From an uncultured Latescibacterota bacterium (GTDB lineage Bacteria > Latescibacterota > UBA2968), in the NCBI GenBank assembly GCA_958295785.1, contig OY282377.1, positions 4,528,896-4,592,895 of the forward strand: 64,000 nt of DNA, written 5' to 3'. Below the pieces are notes generated by a model. That model saw only the letters and a list, made by a program, of their open reading frames with translations, made no database searches and was not told the origin of the DNA. This document shows positions 16,924-26,155 of the stretch, one piece after another. The position numbers were made by a program, and so were the translations under genes. Numbering within the stretch: position 1 is the first letter of the stretch; each line of letters starts with the position of its first letter.

Positions 16924-18756
16924 TCAAATACACCGCTCCAGCGCGCCGATCAAATCCTCGGTCTGTTCAAACAACCGCTGCATCTCCTCTGCCGACCCTT
17001 CCCCCGGCGCGAATCGCACGCGGTCACTCGTGGCAAACACGTCTTGCACTCGTGCGATCACCTGCTCATCCACCCCGCATTCCGCCAGCACAACGCCGAC
17101 CTGCTCGGCGGTCAACCCCGCGGCTGCGCGGTTGGTGCGATCCGCGACAAATCGCGCCAAAGACCTGTGAATCTCACTGTAAAAACCCGCGCTGTCGCCC
17201 GCGTGCATCAATTGATTGGCCTTGCCCAAACGCCTTCGCGCTTCTGACCGGGAACGCCGTCTGCGCGCATAGGCCACATCGCCCGCCAAACGCTCGCGGT
17301 GCCGCCGATAAATGTACGCGCCTGCAACCCCCAAAACCGGGACGGCTTGCAACAGCCAAAACCCGCCGCGTTGATGGAGCGACAGGCTTTGATCCACCAA
17401 CCGCGTGCGGTCGGGCTTGATATACCGAATATCGCTGCCCAGCGCACGCACTTCTTCGCCCGGCAACCCGGCAACCGGCTGAGGGCCCTGTTCGCCCGGG
17501 GCAACGCGCAACACAATGGGGTTGGTCTGCGCGGTTTTGTATCGCGCCTGCACCGGATCGAAATAGGCCAGCGCGAAAGGCGGCAATGTCACCTGCCCAT
17601 CGCGCTGCGGAATCGCCACGTATTCAAACGTCTTTTGCCCGCCTAAGCGCGTGCCATCGGTCTCCAAATTCGTCTTGGGGTCGTAAAACTTAAACGCCGC
17701 GCCTTTGGGACGCATCAGATCGGCTATCGCGTGCAAATTGCCCTTGCCGCGAAGCACCACTTTCAGCGCGACCGGATCGCCTGCTTTCAGCGAAGTTGGA
17801 ACGGCTTCGGCGCGCATCTCAAATTGCCCAACCGCGCCGCCAAATCCGATGGGCGCGCCGCGCGGCAGGGGTTTCACCTCAATTTCAACATCGCCCGACC
17901 GCACCCTCACATGTTGCGTATCAAAAGCACCAAAGGGATCGAAATCGAACAGGCTGCGCGACCTGCGCCCGGCGACAATTTCGCAATTCACCTCGAGTTG
18001 CTCCAAGACGTGTTTGCCCGCCGTTGTGGGAAACAGGGCCAATCGCTTGAGCAAAGCCGCGTTAAACGCGCGTCCATCGACGGTCTCGCGCTGCATATTC
18101 AACCGCTGGGCATCAAACGTGGTCTCTGTCCAAAACCCGGTGAACGTGGGCACATGGCCGTATTGCACATTTCGCAGATCATAGCGCGTGAACAACTTAT
18201 AGGTCAGGCGAACTGGCTCGCCCACATACACCACCCGCTTGTCGGGAATCGCTTGCAAAAACAAATTCTGCTCGATATCCCGAATCTCCGCTTCGCTCAT
18301 CGACCGCCCGGCTTGAGGCGCTGCCCGCGTCTGGGGTTGCCCACTCGCTTTGACCACCTCAACGCGCACCCGATCCGACCGAATCGTTTTGCCATCGTGG
18401 GTCAACTGCGCCGGGCCGAGCATGTATGTGCCTTCATTTTGGGCAACAAAAGAAAAAACATACGTCGTCGTGCGCTTTGACGTCATCGCGCCATTGACAA
18501 AATTGACGGACATCGATGTAGAAGAAGAACTCCCCGACAGATGCAACCCCGCTGGCGTTGGCACTTGCGGCTGCGGCAATCCCCCCATTTGAGCGGCCTC
18601 GACCACCACTGTGAACTGAATCTGTTCGCCAACTTCAACCCGCGTGCGATCCACCGAAGCGCGCAATATCACATCCTGCGCCCGTGCCCATTGCGTCCAG
18701 AACAGGGCGATGGAAATAGGAAATAAAAGAAAAAATATCTGTTTCTTATTTTTCAT
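16924..18756 (-). CDS. BatD-like protein
   Basis: A 610-aa protein with an N-terminal signal peptide ending near WARAQ, then DVILRASVDRTRVEVGEQI, the immunoglobulin-like opening typical of BatD. Further beta-rich repeats follow, including GEPVRLTYKL and AGDPVALKVVL, then one membrane helix near residue 470-490 and a cytoplasmic helical tail. BatD proteins work with VWA-domain BatA/BatB in the cell envelope; their biochemistry is unclear. BatA and BatB are not in the window, and a DNA methylase gene overlaps the start by 11 nt instead. Confidence 0.8.
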   Translation of the reverse strand: MKNKKQIFFLLFPISIALFWTQWARAQDVILRASVDRTRVEVGEQIQFTVVVEAAQMGGLPQPQVPTPAGLHLSGSSSSTSMSVNFVNGAMTSKRTTTYVFSFVAQNEGTYMLGPAQLTHDGKTIRSDRVRVEVVKASGQPQTRAAPQAGRSMSEAEIRDIEQNLFLQAIPDKRVVYVGEPVRLTYKLFTRYDLRNVQYGHVPTFTGFWTETTFDAQRLNMQRETVDGRAFNAALLKRLALFPTTAGKHVLEQLEVNCEIVAGRRSRSLFDFDPFGAFDTQHVRVRSGDVEIEVKPLPRGAPIGFGGAVGQFEMRAEAVPTSLKAGDPVALKVVLRGKGNLHAIADLMRPKGAAFKFYDPKTNLETDGTRLGGQKTFEYVAIPQRDGQVTLPPFALAYFDPVQARYKTAQTNPIVLRVAPGEQGPQPVAGLPGEEVRALGSDIRYIKPDRTRLVDQSLSLHQRGGFWLLQAVPVLGVAGAYIYRRHRERLAGDVAYARRRRSRSEARRRLGKANQLMHAGDSAGFYSEIHRSLARFVADRTNRAAAGLTAEQVGVVLAECGVDEQVIARVQDVFATSDRVRFAPGEGSAEEMQRLFEQTEDLIGALERCI

Positions 18757-19747
18757 CTTTTTGCCTTTTAGACAATGGGAGTTCTTCTTGGATCGCTTCT
18801 TCGCGGTTATGGTCGCATTTTTTGTGCGACGTGGAAATCCCGATGTCTGATTTTAAGACTATTGGCATCAGATCTACCGTCTCAATTTGAGATGGAATGT
18901 GGTAAAATTCTTTCAAGTCATCCCAGTCTTTGTCTCTTAACGTGACCAATTTATCCAGATAAAAACTGACCCAACATCGACCCAGTTTCGACCTAAAATT
19001 CTCTTGCAAAAGTTTATTTTGCGTTATTTCGATATATTTGTCGTCCAGTTCAAAACCGATGAAATTTCTGCCCAACCGCTTGGCGGCCAACGCCGTTGTG
19101 CCCGTTCCACTAAAGGGATCGAGAATGATATCGCCTTCATCTGAAGCCATTAAAATGATTCGTTCCAATAAGTGTATGGGCAACTGACAAGGGTGTTTGT
19201 CTCTGTATTTATTGTGTTTGACCCTGTGAATATCCGTCCACACATCGGAAATAAGAGGGCCGAATGGGTGTAACAGTTTTTTTTTGCCGCCATAGTCTTT
19301 TGCCAACAGCCCTTCTTTTCGCGTGCGTTTGTGCGGATAACGAATTTCATAGAATTTCAATTGTTTCACGTCTTTGGCGTAAAATAAAATGCCGTAATGC
19401 GAGGGTTGTAGGGTTTTTCCCATGGGGGCAGTCGGTGCGTCCCAGCTTATCCAGTGTTTGAAATCGGCAATTTTGTTGAGGGATGCCGTGTAAAATGTGA
19501 GCCATTTCGGTATGTTGTGTACAAAAATACTGCCCGTCGGTTTGGCAATGCGGACCATTTCGGTTATCCAGTGTTCGCACCAGTCCAAATATTCTTGGAG
19601 TTTTAGGAGGTCTGTGTAGCTATTGTAGGATTTTTTGAGGTTAAAGGGAGGATCGGCAAACGCGACATCTACCGAGTTATCGGGCATTGTTTTTAGTAAT
19701 TCCAAACAATCACCTTGAATAATATTGTTTAAATATCGTTCAATCAT
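18746..19747 (-). CDS. DNA adenine-N6/cytosine-N4 methyltransferase, beta class
   Basis: A 333-aa site-specific DNA methylase. The catalytic motif IV DPPFN lies at about residue 32 and the AdoMet motif I DPFSGTGTT near 220, the permuted order of beta-class enzymes. It has no associated endonuclease here and could be an orphan regulator of the CcrM kind or a remnant of an R-M pair. Its 3' end overlaps the batD-like start by 11 nt. The C-terminal 80 residues are poorly matched to known methylases and rich in charge. Confidence 0.88.
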   Translation of the reverse strand: MIERYLNNIIQGDCLELLKTMPDNSVDVAFADPPFNLKKSYNSYTDLLKLQEYLDWCEHWITEMVRIAKPTGSIFVHNIPKWLTFYTASLNKIADFKHWISWDAPTAPMGKTLQPSHYGILFYAKDVKQLKFYEIRYPHKRTRKEGLLAKDYGGKKKLLHPFGPLISDVWTDIHRVKHNKYRDKHPCQLPIHLLERIILMASDEGDIILDPFSGTGTTALAAKRLGRNFIGFELDDKYIEITQNKLLQENFRSKLGRCWVSFYLDKLVTLRDKDWDDLKEFYHIPSQIETVDLMPIVLKSDIGISTSHKKCDHNREEAIQEELPLSKRQKDEK

Positions 19748-19815
19748 AGGGTTTGAAATTTTGTTTCATTTGCAATCATGCTCAAAGTTCTCTCATATAC
19801 TTGAAGTTGCGTACA

Positions 19816-22317
19816 TCACGAATTGACCGTTTTGCCGAATACACCGGCGAACAACAAAAAATCGCTGAAACTGACTTGGCCGTCATCGTCTAAATCAAAG
19901 CGCGGATCGGGATCCTCGGCATTAAACGCGGAGGCAAAAAGGAGGAAATCGCCAAAACCAACTTTGCCATCGCCATCGAAATCCGCCCGAGAGGACGCAT
20001 TTTGCGAGGGCCGAAACACCGCTGGTCGTGCGCGCACCGCCACGCCGCGCGGCCCGTCTCCTAAGCGCAACGTTCTCAGAATCCGAAGCGACTCGGCGTC
20101 GAAAACGACCAGTTCATGCGAATTTTGGTTGGTGACATACACCCGCGCCCCATCGCGCGACACGAACACATCGCGCGTTTCCTCACCGCCCGGCAAAACA
20201 TCTACGCGATGGGTAATGCGATTTTGGGCCACATCCACGACGAGCAATTGCGCGTTCACGCGGTCGGTTGCATACAACCGGGTGCCATCGGGCGATAAGG
20301 CGAGGCGAAAGATACTGGAATCGCCCGTGGGAATCGTCTCAACCACGCGAGACGAATCCGCATAAGCAGTGCGCGACATATCGGTCTCGACCACCGAAAT
20401 ATCGCCCTCAAAGCCCGACACGTACAGCCGCTTGCCATCGGCAGACAAAACCAATGATCGAGGGCCGGAAACCACGTCGACGCGACGTATCGTTTGCCTG
20501 ATTTCGGGATTGACGACCAAGACCTGATCGCCGCTGATATCCGTGACGTAAAGCCGCTTTCCATCCGGGCTGATCGCCACGCCATAAGGCCCGCGCTCTG
20601 CGGGCACGCGAACGCGCCTAGGTCGTGCGGTCAAGTTCTCCACCTCGATGATCGAAACCGTCTTCTCATTTGAATTGGTGACATAGAGCAACTGCCCATC
20701 CGCGCTCAAAGCGAGATCCAACGGCCCGTCGCCAACCCCGATTGTCGCGGCTACCCGATGCGTGGCGGTCTCGATCACGGTGACCCGATTGTCAGATGTG
20801 CCGTTTTCCGTTCCGGTATTGGCGACAAAAACATAGCGTTCATCCGGCGTCATCAACACGCTCAAGGGCGTGATGCCGGTGGGGATGCGCGCCACCTCTG
20901 TGCCCGGTCCCATGTCGATTGCGGCCAGCGCGTTTGCCTGCCGCAATGCGACAAAGGCCACGGGCGAGCCGGAAAGGGCCAGCACCTCGAAGCGCAACAG
21001 GGGCAATTCCAGCGCGGGCATAGGCGTTTCATTGCCGTCGCTATCGCGCGCGATCAGGCGATAGTCGATGATCGTGCCCACGCGCTGACCGCCAATTTCA
21101 GCCGTAAAAACATCGTCGCCAGCGGGGGACATTCGCGCCACCTGCACGGCGCCCCCATTGATGCGATAGTGCAATTCAACCGCCGCGATGCCCTTGTTGT
21201 CGGTCACTGTTGCCGAAAAGCGATAGGGGCCATTGGGGTCGGGCGTGTGGACTGGAAAATTGGGGTTTTGAATAAAGGGCGCGCCCGGTGCAGAAGGCCC
21301 GAGGGCAAAGTCGATGTTGGGTATGACCAGATCGCTGATTTCAACGCGCACGATTTGGGCATTGGCCTGCCGAAACGCATTGTTGTAGAACTCTTTGGTG
21401 AACCCCCCATCGAATGGTTCGGAAAAAATGCCGGCGAAATTACCCGGCGAAATGTGCATGGGGAGGGGTTCAATGGCAATGTGATAATCGCCCGGAGGCA
21501 AACCGAGAATTTCGTACCGCCCATCGTCGCCTGTTCCCGCAGAACCCGACATCGCACTGGCGACAAAGACCTCCGTATCCGCCCGATACGCCACCACATG
21601 CACGCCAAACGCGGGGCCGTTAGGCCCTATAATCTGCCCACTGATGCCGCCGGTTATCCCCTCCACAGGATAGATCGCGGTTATCCCCGCGCGATCATCG
21701 GGTTCGAGTGAACGCTCTTCGCGCGGTGCTTGGGGCGTGTTATACGGATACATGGTCGGGCGCATCTCGGGGGTGCCCACCAAAGGGGAGTGATCCAGGC
21801 CCAAAAGATGGCCGATCTCGTGCGTCATCACGGCTTGGAGATCGACCCGGTCTGCGGGCGTGTTGTTCTCATCTATCGAGAACGCAAAATCCCGGCCATT
21901 AAAAATAATATCCGCATCCACGATCAACCCGGCGGGGTTCCAGTTGAGCCGCGCAAGGGCAATGATGCCAGTTCCCTCGGGACCTATGAGATTTCCGGTC
22001 CCGTCGTAAAAAATCACATTGCGCCTGTCGGAACTCGACGGGGAAATTGACGTCGTGCCTTCGTCCTTAAAGGTGATAAATGCCGATGGCACGGCGGCCC
22101 AATCGTTAAACCCGCGTTGTGCAATCCGCACCACAGCGGCCTCGGCAAAGGGAAAACTGCCCGCATTGACCGCAAAGGGAATCCCTGCCTCGGCCCGCAA
22201 GGCCGCCCACTGAATATAGATAATGCCCCGCGCATTGCGATAGGTTTGCTTGACATAACCGTCCGCACCCATCCACAAAACGAGCACGAGGCCGACAGCC
22301 CATAATTTTTTCATCAT
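19816..22317 (-). CDS. Secreted matrixin-like metalloprotease with beta-propeller and dockerin-like repeats
   Basis: About 833 aa. Domains in order: signal peptide; a metzincin protease domain with HEIGHLLGLDHS (three zinc His and the catalytic Glu) near residue 160-180; a carboxypeptidase-regulatory-like beta sandwich near 220-330; a second Ig-like domain; a YVTN-type seven-bladed propeller made of repeats such as LSADGQLLYVTNS; and two EF-hand/dockerin-like motifs at the C-terminus (DFDGDGKVGFGDF, DLDDDGQVSFSDF). It is probably exported and cell-surface bound. ATG 22317 is chosen because GAGG sits at the right distance; 22329 and 22314 are alternatives. It is the last gene of a three-gene operon. 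Confidence 0.85.
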   Translation of the reverse strand: MMKKLWAVGLVLVLWMGADGYVKQTYRNARGIIYIQWAALRAEAGIPFAVNAGSFPFAEAAVVRIAQRGFNDWAAVPSAFITFKDEGTTSISPSSSDRRNVIFYDGTGNLIGPEGTGIIALARLNWNPAGLIVDADIIFNGRDFAFSIDENNTPADRVDLQAVMTHEIGHLLGLDHSPLVGTPEMRPTMYPYNTPQAPREERSLEPDDRAGITAIYPVEGITGGISGQIIGPNGPAFGVHVVAYRADTEVFVASAMSGSAGTGDDGRYEILGLPPGDYHIAIEPLPMHISPGNFAGIFSEPFDGGFTKEFYNNAFRQANAQIVRVEISDLVIPNIDFALGPSAPGAPFIQNPNFPVHTPDPNGPYRFSATVTDNKGIAAVELHYRINGGAVQVARMSPAGDDVFTAEIGGQRVGTIIDYRLIARDSDGNETPMPALELPLLRFEVLALSGSPVAFVALRQANALAAIDMGPGTEVARIPTGITPLSVLMTPDERYVFVANTGTENGTSDNRVTVIETATHRVAATIGVGDGPLDLALSADGQLLYVTNSNEKTVSIIEVENLTARPRRVRVPAERGPYGVAISPDGKRLYVTDISGDQVLVVNPEIRQTIRRVDVVSGPRSLVLSADGKRLYVSGFEGDISVVETDMSRTAYADSSRVVETIPTGDSSIFRLALSPDGTRLYATDRVNAQLLVVDVAQNRITHRVDVLPGGEETRDVFVSRDGARVYVTNQNSHELVVFDAESLRILRTLRLGDGPRGVAVRARPAVFRPSQNASSRADFDGDGKVGFGDFLLFASAFNAEDPDPRFDLDDDGQVSFSDFLLFAGVFGKTVNS

Positions 22318-22318
22318 C

Positions 22319-22693
22319 TCAATCCTCATTTTTCAGCACGGGTTCTGAGCGCATTTCATCCATCATCCAGACCTCGGCTATGCCGTCGCGGTCAAAATCC
22401 GCTTCGGCATACGCCGTAAAGCCATCCTCTGAAACGACCACCCGATAGCGAAAGCGCCCGGGCGCGTCATTGAGTTGCAAGATACGACCGTTGTTTTCAC
22501 GGTCAATAGGCAGATAAGTTCCGCGTTCGGCCCAATATGCGTGTTCCAAAGCCGCGATGCGTTGCAACATAATGCGGGCGCGTTCTCGCTCTTGGTCTTC
22601 GGGCGTGCGGTCCGTAAAACGATGAATCAATATCGCGCACAGCAACGCGCACAGCCCAATAACAATCCCCGCTTGATACCGGTATTTCAGCAT
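22319..22693 (-). CDS. Small membrane-anchored protein, pilin-like fold possible
   Basis: A 124-aa protein with one N-terminal membrane helix (residues 7-24), then a charged helix with HAYWAERGTYLP and a beta-rich C-terminus ending in DRDGIAEVWMMD. The helix-plus-sheet layout and the AYWAERGTYLP phrase resemble minor type IV or type II pseudopilins, but the N-terminus lacks a clear prepilin cleavage site. Its start overlaps the upstream stop by one base (TGATG), and its end abuts the protease gene. Confidence 0.5.
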   Translation of the reverse strand: MLKYRYQAGIVIGLCALLCAILIHRFTDRTPEDQERERARIMLQRIAALEHAYWAERGTYLPIDRENNGRILQLNDAPGRFRYRVVVSEDGFTAYAEADFDRDGIAEVWMMDEMRSEPVLKNED

Positions 22694-24345
22694 CACGGAC
22701 GCCCCTTATGCCACAGGATTTCGGGCACTAATTTTATGACCTCGGTCTCCCATCGCGCCCGCACCTCGGCGGTATCGGCATGCGCGATCAGCGGTTCGGC
22801 GGGCAAAAACGGGTGGATTTGCCCGGCCATCCACTCTCCATTGCCATCGCTATCTAAAAACCCGGAAATGCGATAGGTTCCCGGAATCAAATTTTCCACC
22901 ATAAACATCGTATCCCGCAAGACGTGTTGGGCAAAAAAATCGCGCGTCAGACCCTGCACCCAAATCGCCACATCGGCAGAAGACGCGGTCCCCGAAACGC
23001 GCCCCAAAGCCGCGGTGTCTATCGCGGAAAAAACGAGCGCAATCGGTTCGGCGAGGGCGTTGCCGCCCACATCGAACAAGCCATCCGGATTTCCCATCAG
23101 TCGAATCGTCTCGCCACTCGCCCATGGATCGGCCGGATAAAACGCGAGTTGGTTGGGCGCGGCCCATTCAAAATGCCCCTCGGGAACGCGCGTCGAATCC
23201 GACGCCACCCAAAATTGGGACACGTCGTCTAGGCGCATCGCATCGGAAAACCCCAGGCGAATCAGAGCGGTTGGCAAAACATGCGCGGCATTGATCGCCG
23301 GTTCAACTGCCAGCACCTCGGGCGCGCGACGGTCGGGCGTGGCATCTCCTCTCGCGGTCATGTGGAGGGTATCGCGATTGCCCCACCGATCTGCGAGATC
23401 GACCCGAACATCGTATTCTTTTTCTCGAGTTTGCGGTTCGGTGATCACCCCTACGCCGCTCGAATCCACCGGATCTTGATATATTTTTAACGCGGACAGC
23501 TGGGGCATTTGCACGGACAAAATCCGCACGGGTTCATCGAAGCGCATCAAGACGTGCTGGCGATCTGGCGTGCGGATGGCAACGAGTGCGGGCGCGGATG
23601 TGTCGCGCACGGCGAGTTTGAGATCGCCCAAGCGCACGCGCTCTTCATCTTTGAGCACCACATCCCCGGGCGGGAGGGCCAAAAAATCCCCGGGCGAATA
23701 GGTGCGATCCGCGTTTTGATCGCCATAAGCAAATATCCGATAGGTGCCAGGCCCCAAGCGCGGCAAGGCAAAATGCCCGGTTTCGTCGGGCTGCGTCACA
23801 TAAGCCGGGCGGTCGCGCCCCGGGTCGGGTTCTGCTATGACCGCGAGGTCGTATCCCCAAACAAAAATCTGCCCCCTCTGGTCATCAGACGCCAAAACCC
23901 GCCCGTGGAGTTCCCCGCGATTTAAGTATTCGCCCGTGGCAAATCCAAAACTGAAAGAAGACCGCATGCGGTTGCGCCATTCATCCGCGCTTTCCTGCCC
24001 CACGGTGACCAAGTACGTTCGGTCGGCTTGCAATCCATCGGTCAATTGAATTTCCAATTCTCGCCCGCGCCAGCGAAACTCGGGCTCCTCAGAACCCTGT
24101 GGCGACACAAACACGGCGCGCTCGACCGACTTGCGATCCATCGGCTCGGAAAACCGAATGCGAATGGATGTATCCAACGCCACCCGCACAGAATCGTCGG
24201 CGGGCACGGTGGCGATCACCCTGGGCGGTATTTCATCGGGCGGCCCGCCCGGCGGTGGCATCTGCCGCGCACAAGTCCCAAAAAACAAAAGACATACAGT
24301 AAGCGACAGAACGCACAGACGTAGGGGAAAATAGGTGTGAGTCAT
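22693..24345 (-). CDS. Lipoprotein with bacterial Ig-like (Big_5) domains
   Basis: A 550-aa predicted lipoprotein: the signal ends in LLFFGTC, giving a lipobox cysteine near residue 25, followed by PPGGPPDEIPP. Two Big_5/SbsA-type Ig-like domains are visible through the phrases IRIRFSEPMDR and LIRLGFSDAMR, with carboxypeptidase-regulatory-like segments (GTYRIFAYGDQN and GTYRISGFLDSDGNG). It is probably outer-membrane or surface attached. It is the first gene of the three-gene operon with the pilin-like protein and protease. Confidence 0.75.
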   Translation of the reverse strand: MTHTYFPLRLCVLSLTVCLLFFGTCARQMPPPGGPPDEIPPRVIATVPADDSVRVALDTSIRIRFSEPMDRKSVERAVFVSPQGSEEPEFRWRGRELEIQLTDGLQADRTYLVTVGQESADEWRNRMRSSFSFGFATGEYLNRGELHGRVLASDDQRGQIFVWGYDLAVIAEPDPGRDRPAYVTQPDETGHFALPRLGPGTYRIFAYGDQNADRTYSPGDFLALPPGDVVLKDEERVRLGDLKLAVRDTSAPALVAIRTPDRQHVLMRFDEPVRILSVQMPQLSALKIYQDPVDSSGVGVITEPQTREKEYDVRVDLADRWGNRDTLHMTARGDATPDRRAPEVLAVEPAINAAHVLPTALIRLGFSDAMRLDDVSQFWVASDSTRVPEGHFEWAAPNQLAFYPADPWASGETIRLMGNPDGLFDVGGNALAEPIALVFSAIDTAALGRVSGTASSADVAIWVQGLTRDFFAQHVLRDTMFMVENLIPGTYRISGFLDSDGNGEWMAGQIHPFLPAEPLIAHADTAEVRARWETEVIKLVPEILWHKGRP

Positions 24346-24354
24346 TGGACAAGT

Positions 24355-24506
24355 TGCGGAACGGGGTACAACTGCGATAGCAGTTCATTGAGGGTCGCAG
24401 TTGATTGGGGTGGGATGGGTGGGATTACTTGCTTCGCTGCGTTGTAGGCGACGCCTGTGCGTTGATTCGTCTATTCGGGCGGGCACAGGGAGGGGCCACG
24501 CCTCTG
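24355..24506. repeat. Composite intergenic repeat, left copy
   Basis: Contains a 33-bp stretch (from GCGGAACGGGGTACAACTGC to AGTTCAT) that recurs at 31036-31070, then a GTTGTAGGCGACGCCTGTGCG element recurring at 28.51 kb, and a degenerate GGGCGGGCACAGGG palindromic unit. It fills the 184-nt gap and contains no gene. Confidence 0.7.
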
Positions 24507-24529
24507 CATCACTGAACATTGCGCTGTCC

Positions 24530-25432
24530 TCACGCCCTCGGATGCGCTTGTCGATACGATTTTTTCAGGCGTTCAACGCTGACATGCGTATAGACCTGCG
24601 TGGTGGAAAGGCTCGCATGACCGAGCAATTCTTTCACCGCATTCAAGTCTGCCCCCGCGTCCAGCAGATGGGTCGCAAAGGCGTGGCGCAAGGCGTGCGG
24701 GGACAGCGCGCGCCCGGTCGCTTTGCCCAGATGTCGAGTGACGCGACTTTGAACACCGCTTGGACTGAGCGGGCGTCCAGATCGCGCCAAAAACAGGTGG
24801 TGGCGATCCGTCGTCTGTTGCGAAATCAATTCCCCCCGTCGCGCCAGATACGCCACCAGCGCGACTCGGGCCGGTTCGCCAAACGGCACCAACCGCTCGT
24901 TGTTGCCCTTGCCGACAACGCGCACCAGTTTGTCGGCCAAGTCCAGCGCGTCTGTTTTGAGACCCGCGAGTTCGCGCAAGCGAATGCCCGTGCTGTAAAA
25001 CAACTCCAAGATCGCCCGGTCGCGCAATCCCAACACCGTATTGGGCGATGGGATGGACATGGCCCGCGCAACTTCTTCCACATCAATATAAACGGGCAAT
25101 ATTCTGTCCTGCCTAGGCGGATGCACATTGAGGGCTGGATTTTGATCTAAGCCCATGCCATCCGGATCGCTCAACGCGCACAAATAACTCAAAAACGTAC
25201 GCACCGCCGCGAGTTTTCGAGCGACAGACCGCCGGCCAAATCCCCGGTTGTGCAAGAAGCCCAAAAACCCTCGAACCGCGTTTCGGTCGATCTGTTGCGG
25301 ATGGCTTATATCGCACGTCTGCAAAAAAGCGGCGAACTGATCCAGATCCGTGGTATATGCCTTGCACGTATGATCGGACAACCGCCGCTCGTGCGACAGA
25401 TGGTTGAGAAATTGGGCAATGGCTGTTTTCAT
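24530..25432 (-). CDS. Xer-type tyrosine recombinase
   Basis: A 300-aa integrase-family recombinase with an N-terminal SAM-like DNA-binding domain (FLNHLSHERRLSDHT) and C-terminal catalytic domain: STGIRLREL (first Arg), SPHALRHAFATHLL (H-x-x-R), LGHASLSTTQVYTH (His and nucleophilic Tyr). Size and motifs fit XerC/XerD chromosome-dimer resolvases. ATG 25432 gives the normal XerC-like N-terminus; in-frame ATG 25453 would add seven residues. It lies directly after the second DUF2290 gene, so it could also serve the adjacent island. Confidence 0.88.
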   Translation of the reverse strand: MKTAIAQFLNHLSHERRLSDHTCKAYTTDLDQFAAFLQTCDISHPQQIDRNAVRGFLGFLHNRGFGRRSVARKLAAVRTFLSYLCALSDPDGMGLDQNPALNVHPPRQDRILPVYIDVEEVARAMSIPSPNTVLGLRDRAILELFYSTGIRLRELAGLKTDALDLADKLVRVVGKGNNERLVPFGEPARVALVAYLARRGELISQQTTDRHHLFLARSGRPLSPSGVQSRVTRHLGKATGRALSPHALRHAFATHLLDAGADLNAVKELLGHASLSTTQVYTHVSVERLKKSYRQAHPRA

Positions 25433-25482
25433 GGCAGTTGTTGATGATGGCATGCACGCCTTACGCACTCACCTCTCGCCTT

Positions 25483-26151
25483 TCAGGCTGGTACGACGAC
25501 GTGAATTACATCCCGTTCAGTGGGCAATATGGACTCGACAAATGCGTCACCTCGGTCGGGAAGCCCATCAGCATAGCGTTGAAATGCAGTGTGATAGAAG
25601 TTGCGGAGAATAAAATCGACAAACCAGAAAGGCGTCACTGGGGCCGTCACGGGGATGCGGCAGTTCTCGTATTGACCGAGCGTCAGATGGGACTTGGGAT
25701 GGACGAACTCCTGTTGCTCTTCATGGGCATCACAGTCAAAACGCACGGGGAACGAGACGATGTTTTTGGCGACCACGTCGGCGTAAATCGCATCTTCAAG
25801 ATAGAGATCAGGGTCATTTTGAAAATCTTCGAGGTGCGGCGCGGGAAAAAATGCAAGCCGATGGCGTTGAAGCGTTGGGCCAGCAAATTCGTACATCATC
25901 TGAACCAACGCGCCATCGAGCATTTTGATGTTGTACGCACGCGCTTGCGCGATGTCCTGGTAAATCTCGTCATAAGCGCGGTTCTTCTTCAATGCGATAG
26001 ATATATGCTCAGAACCCTCAAATGTGATCTGCACGCGGTTTCCCTTCATGGATCGTTGGAAAGCGAAAGCCTGATCGTCCGCGATCCCCTTTTCTACCAG
26101 ATAGCTGACGAGTTCGTTGATCTGCTCTCTGATTTGACGAGGGGTTGGCAT
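25483..26151 (-). CDS. DUF2290-family protein, copy 2
   Basis: A 222-aa homologue of the protein at 5303, sharing the blocks RFDCD, HPKSHLTLGQYENCRIPV, FILRNFYH and an N-terminal QINELVSYLVEKGI helix. ATG 26151 is four nucleotides past the helicase stop; the longer in-frame opening within the helicase gene has no ribosome site. Function unknown; persistent pairing with the helicase is the best clue. Confidence 0.7.
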   Translation of the reverse strand: MPTPRQIREQINELVSYLVEKGIADDQAFAFQRSMKGNRVQITFEGSEHISIALKKNRAYDEIYQDIAQARAYNIKMLDGALVQMMYEFAGPTLQRHRLAFFPAPHLEDFQNDPDLYLEDAIYADVVAKNIVSFPVRFDCDAHEEQQEFVHPKSHLTLGQYENCRIPVTAPVTPFWFVDFILRNFYHTAFQRYADGLPDRGDAFVESILPTERDVIHVVVPA

Positions 26152-26155
26152 TGTG

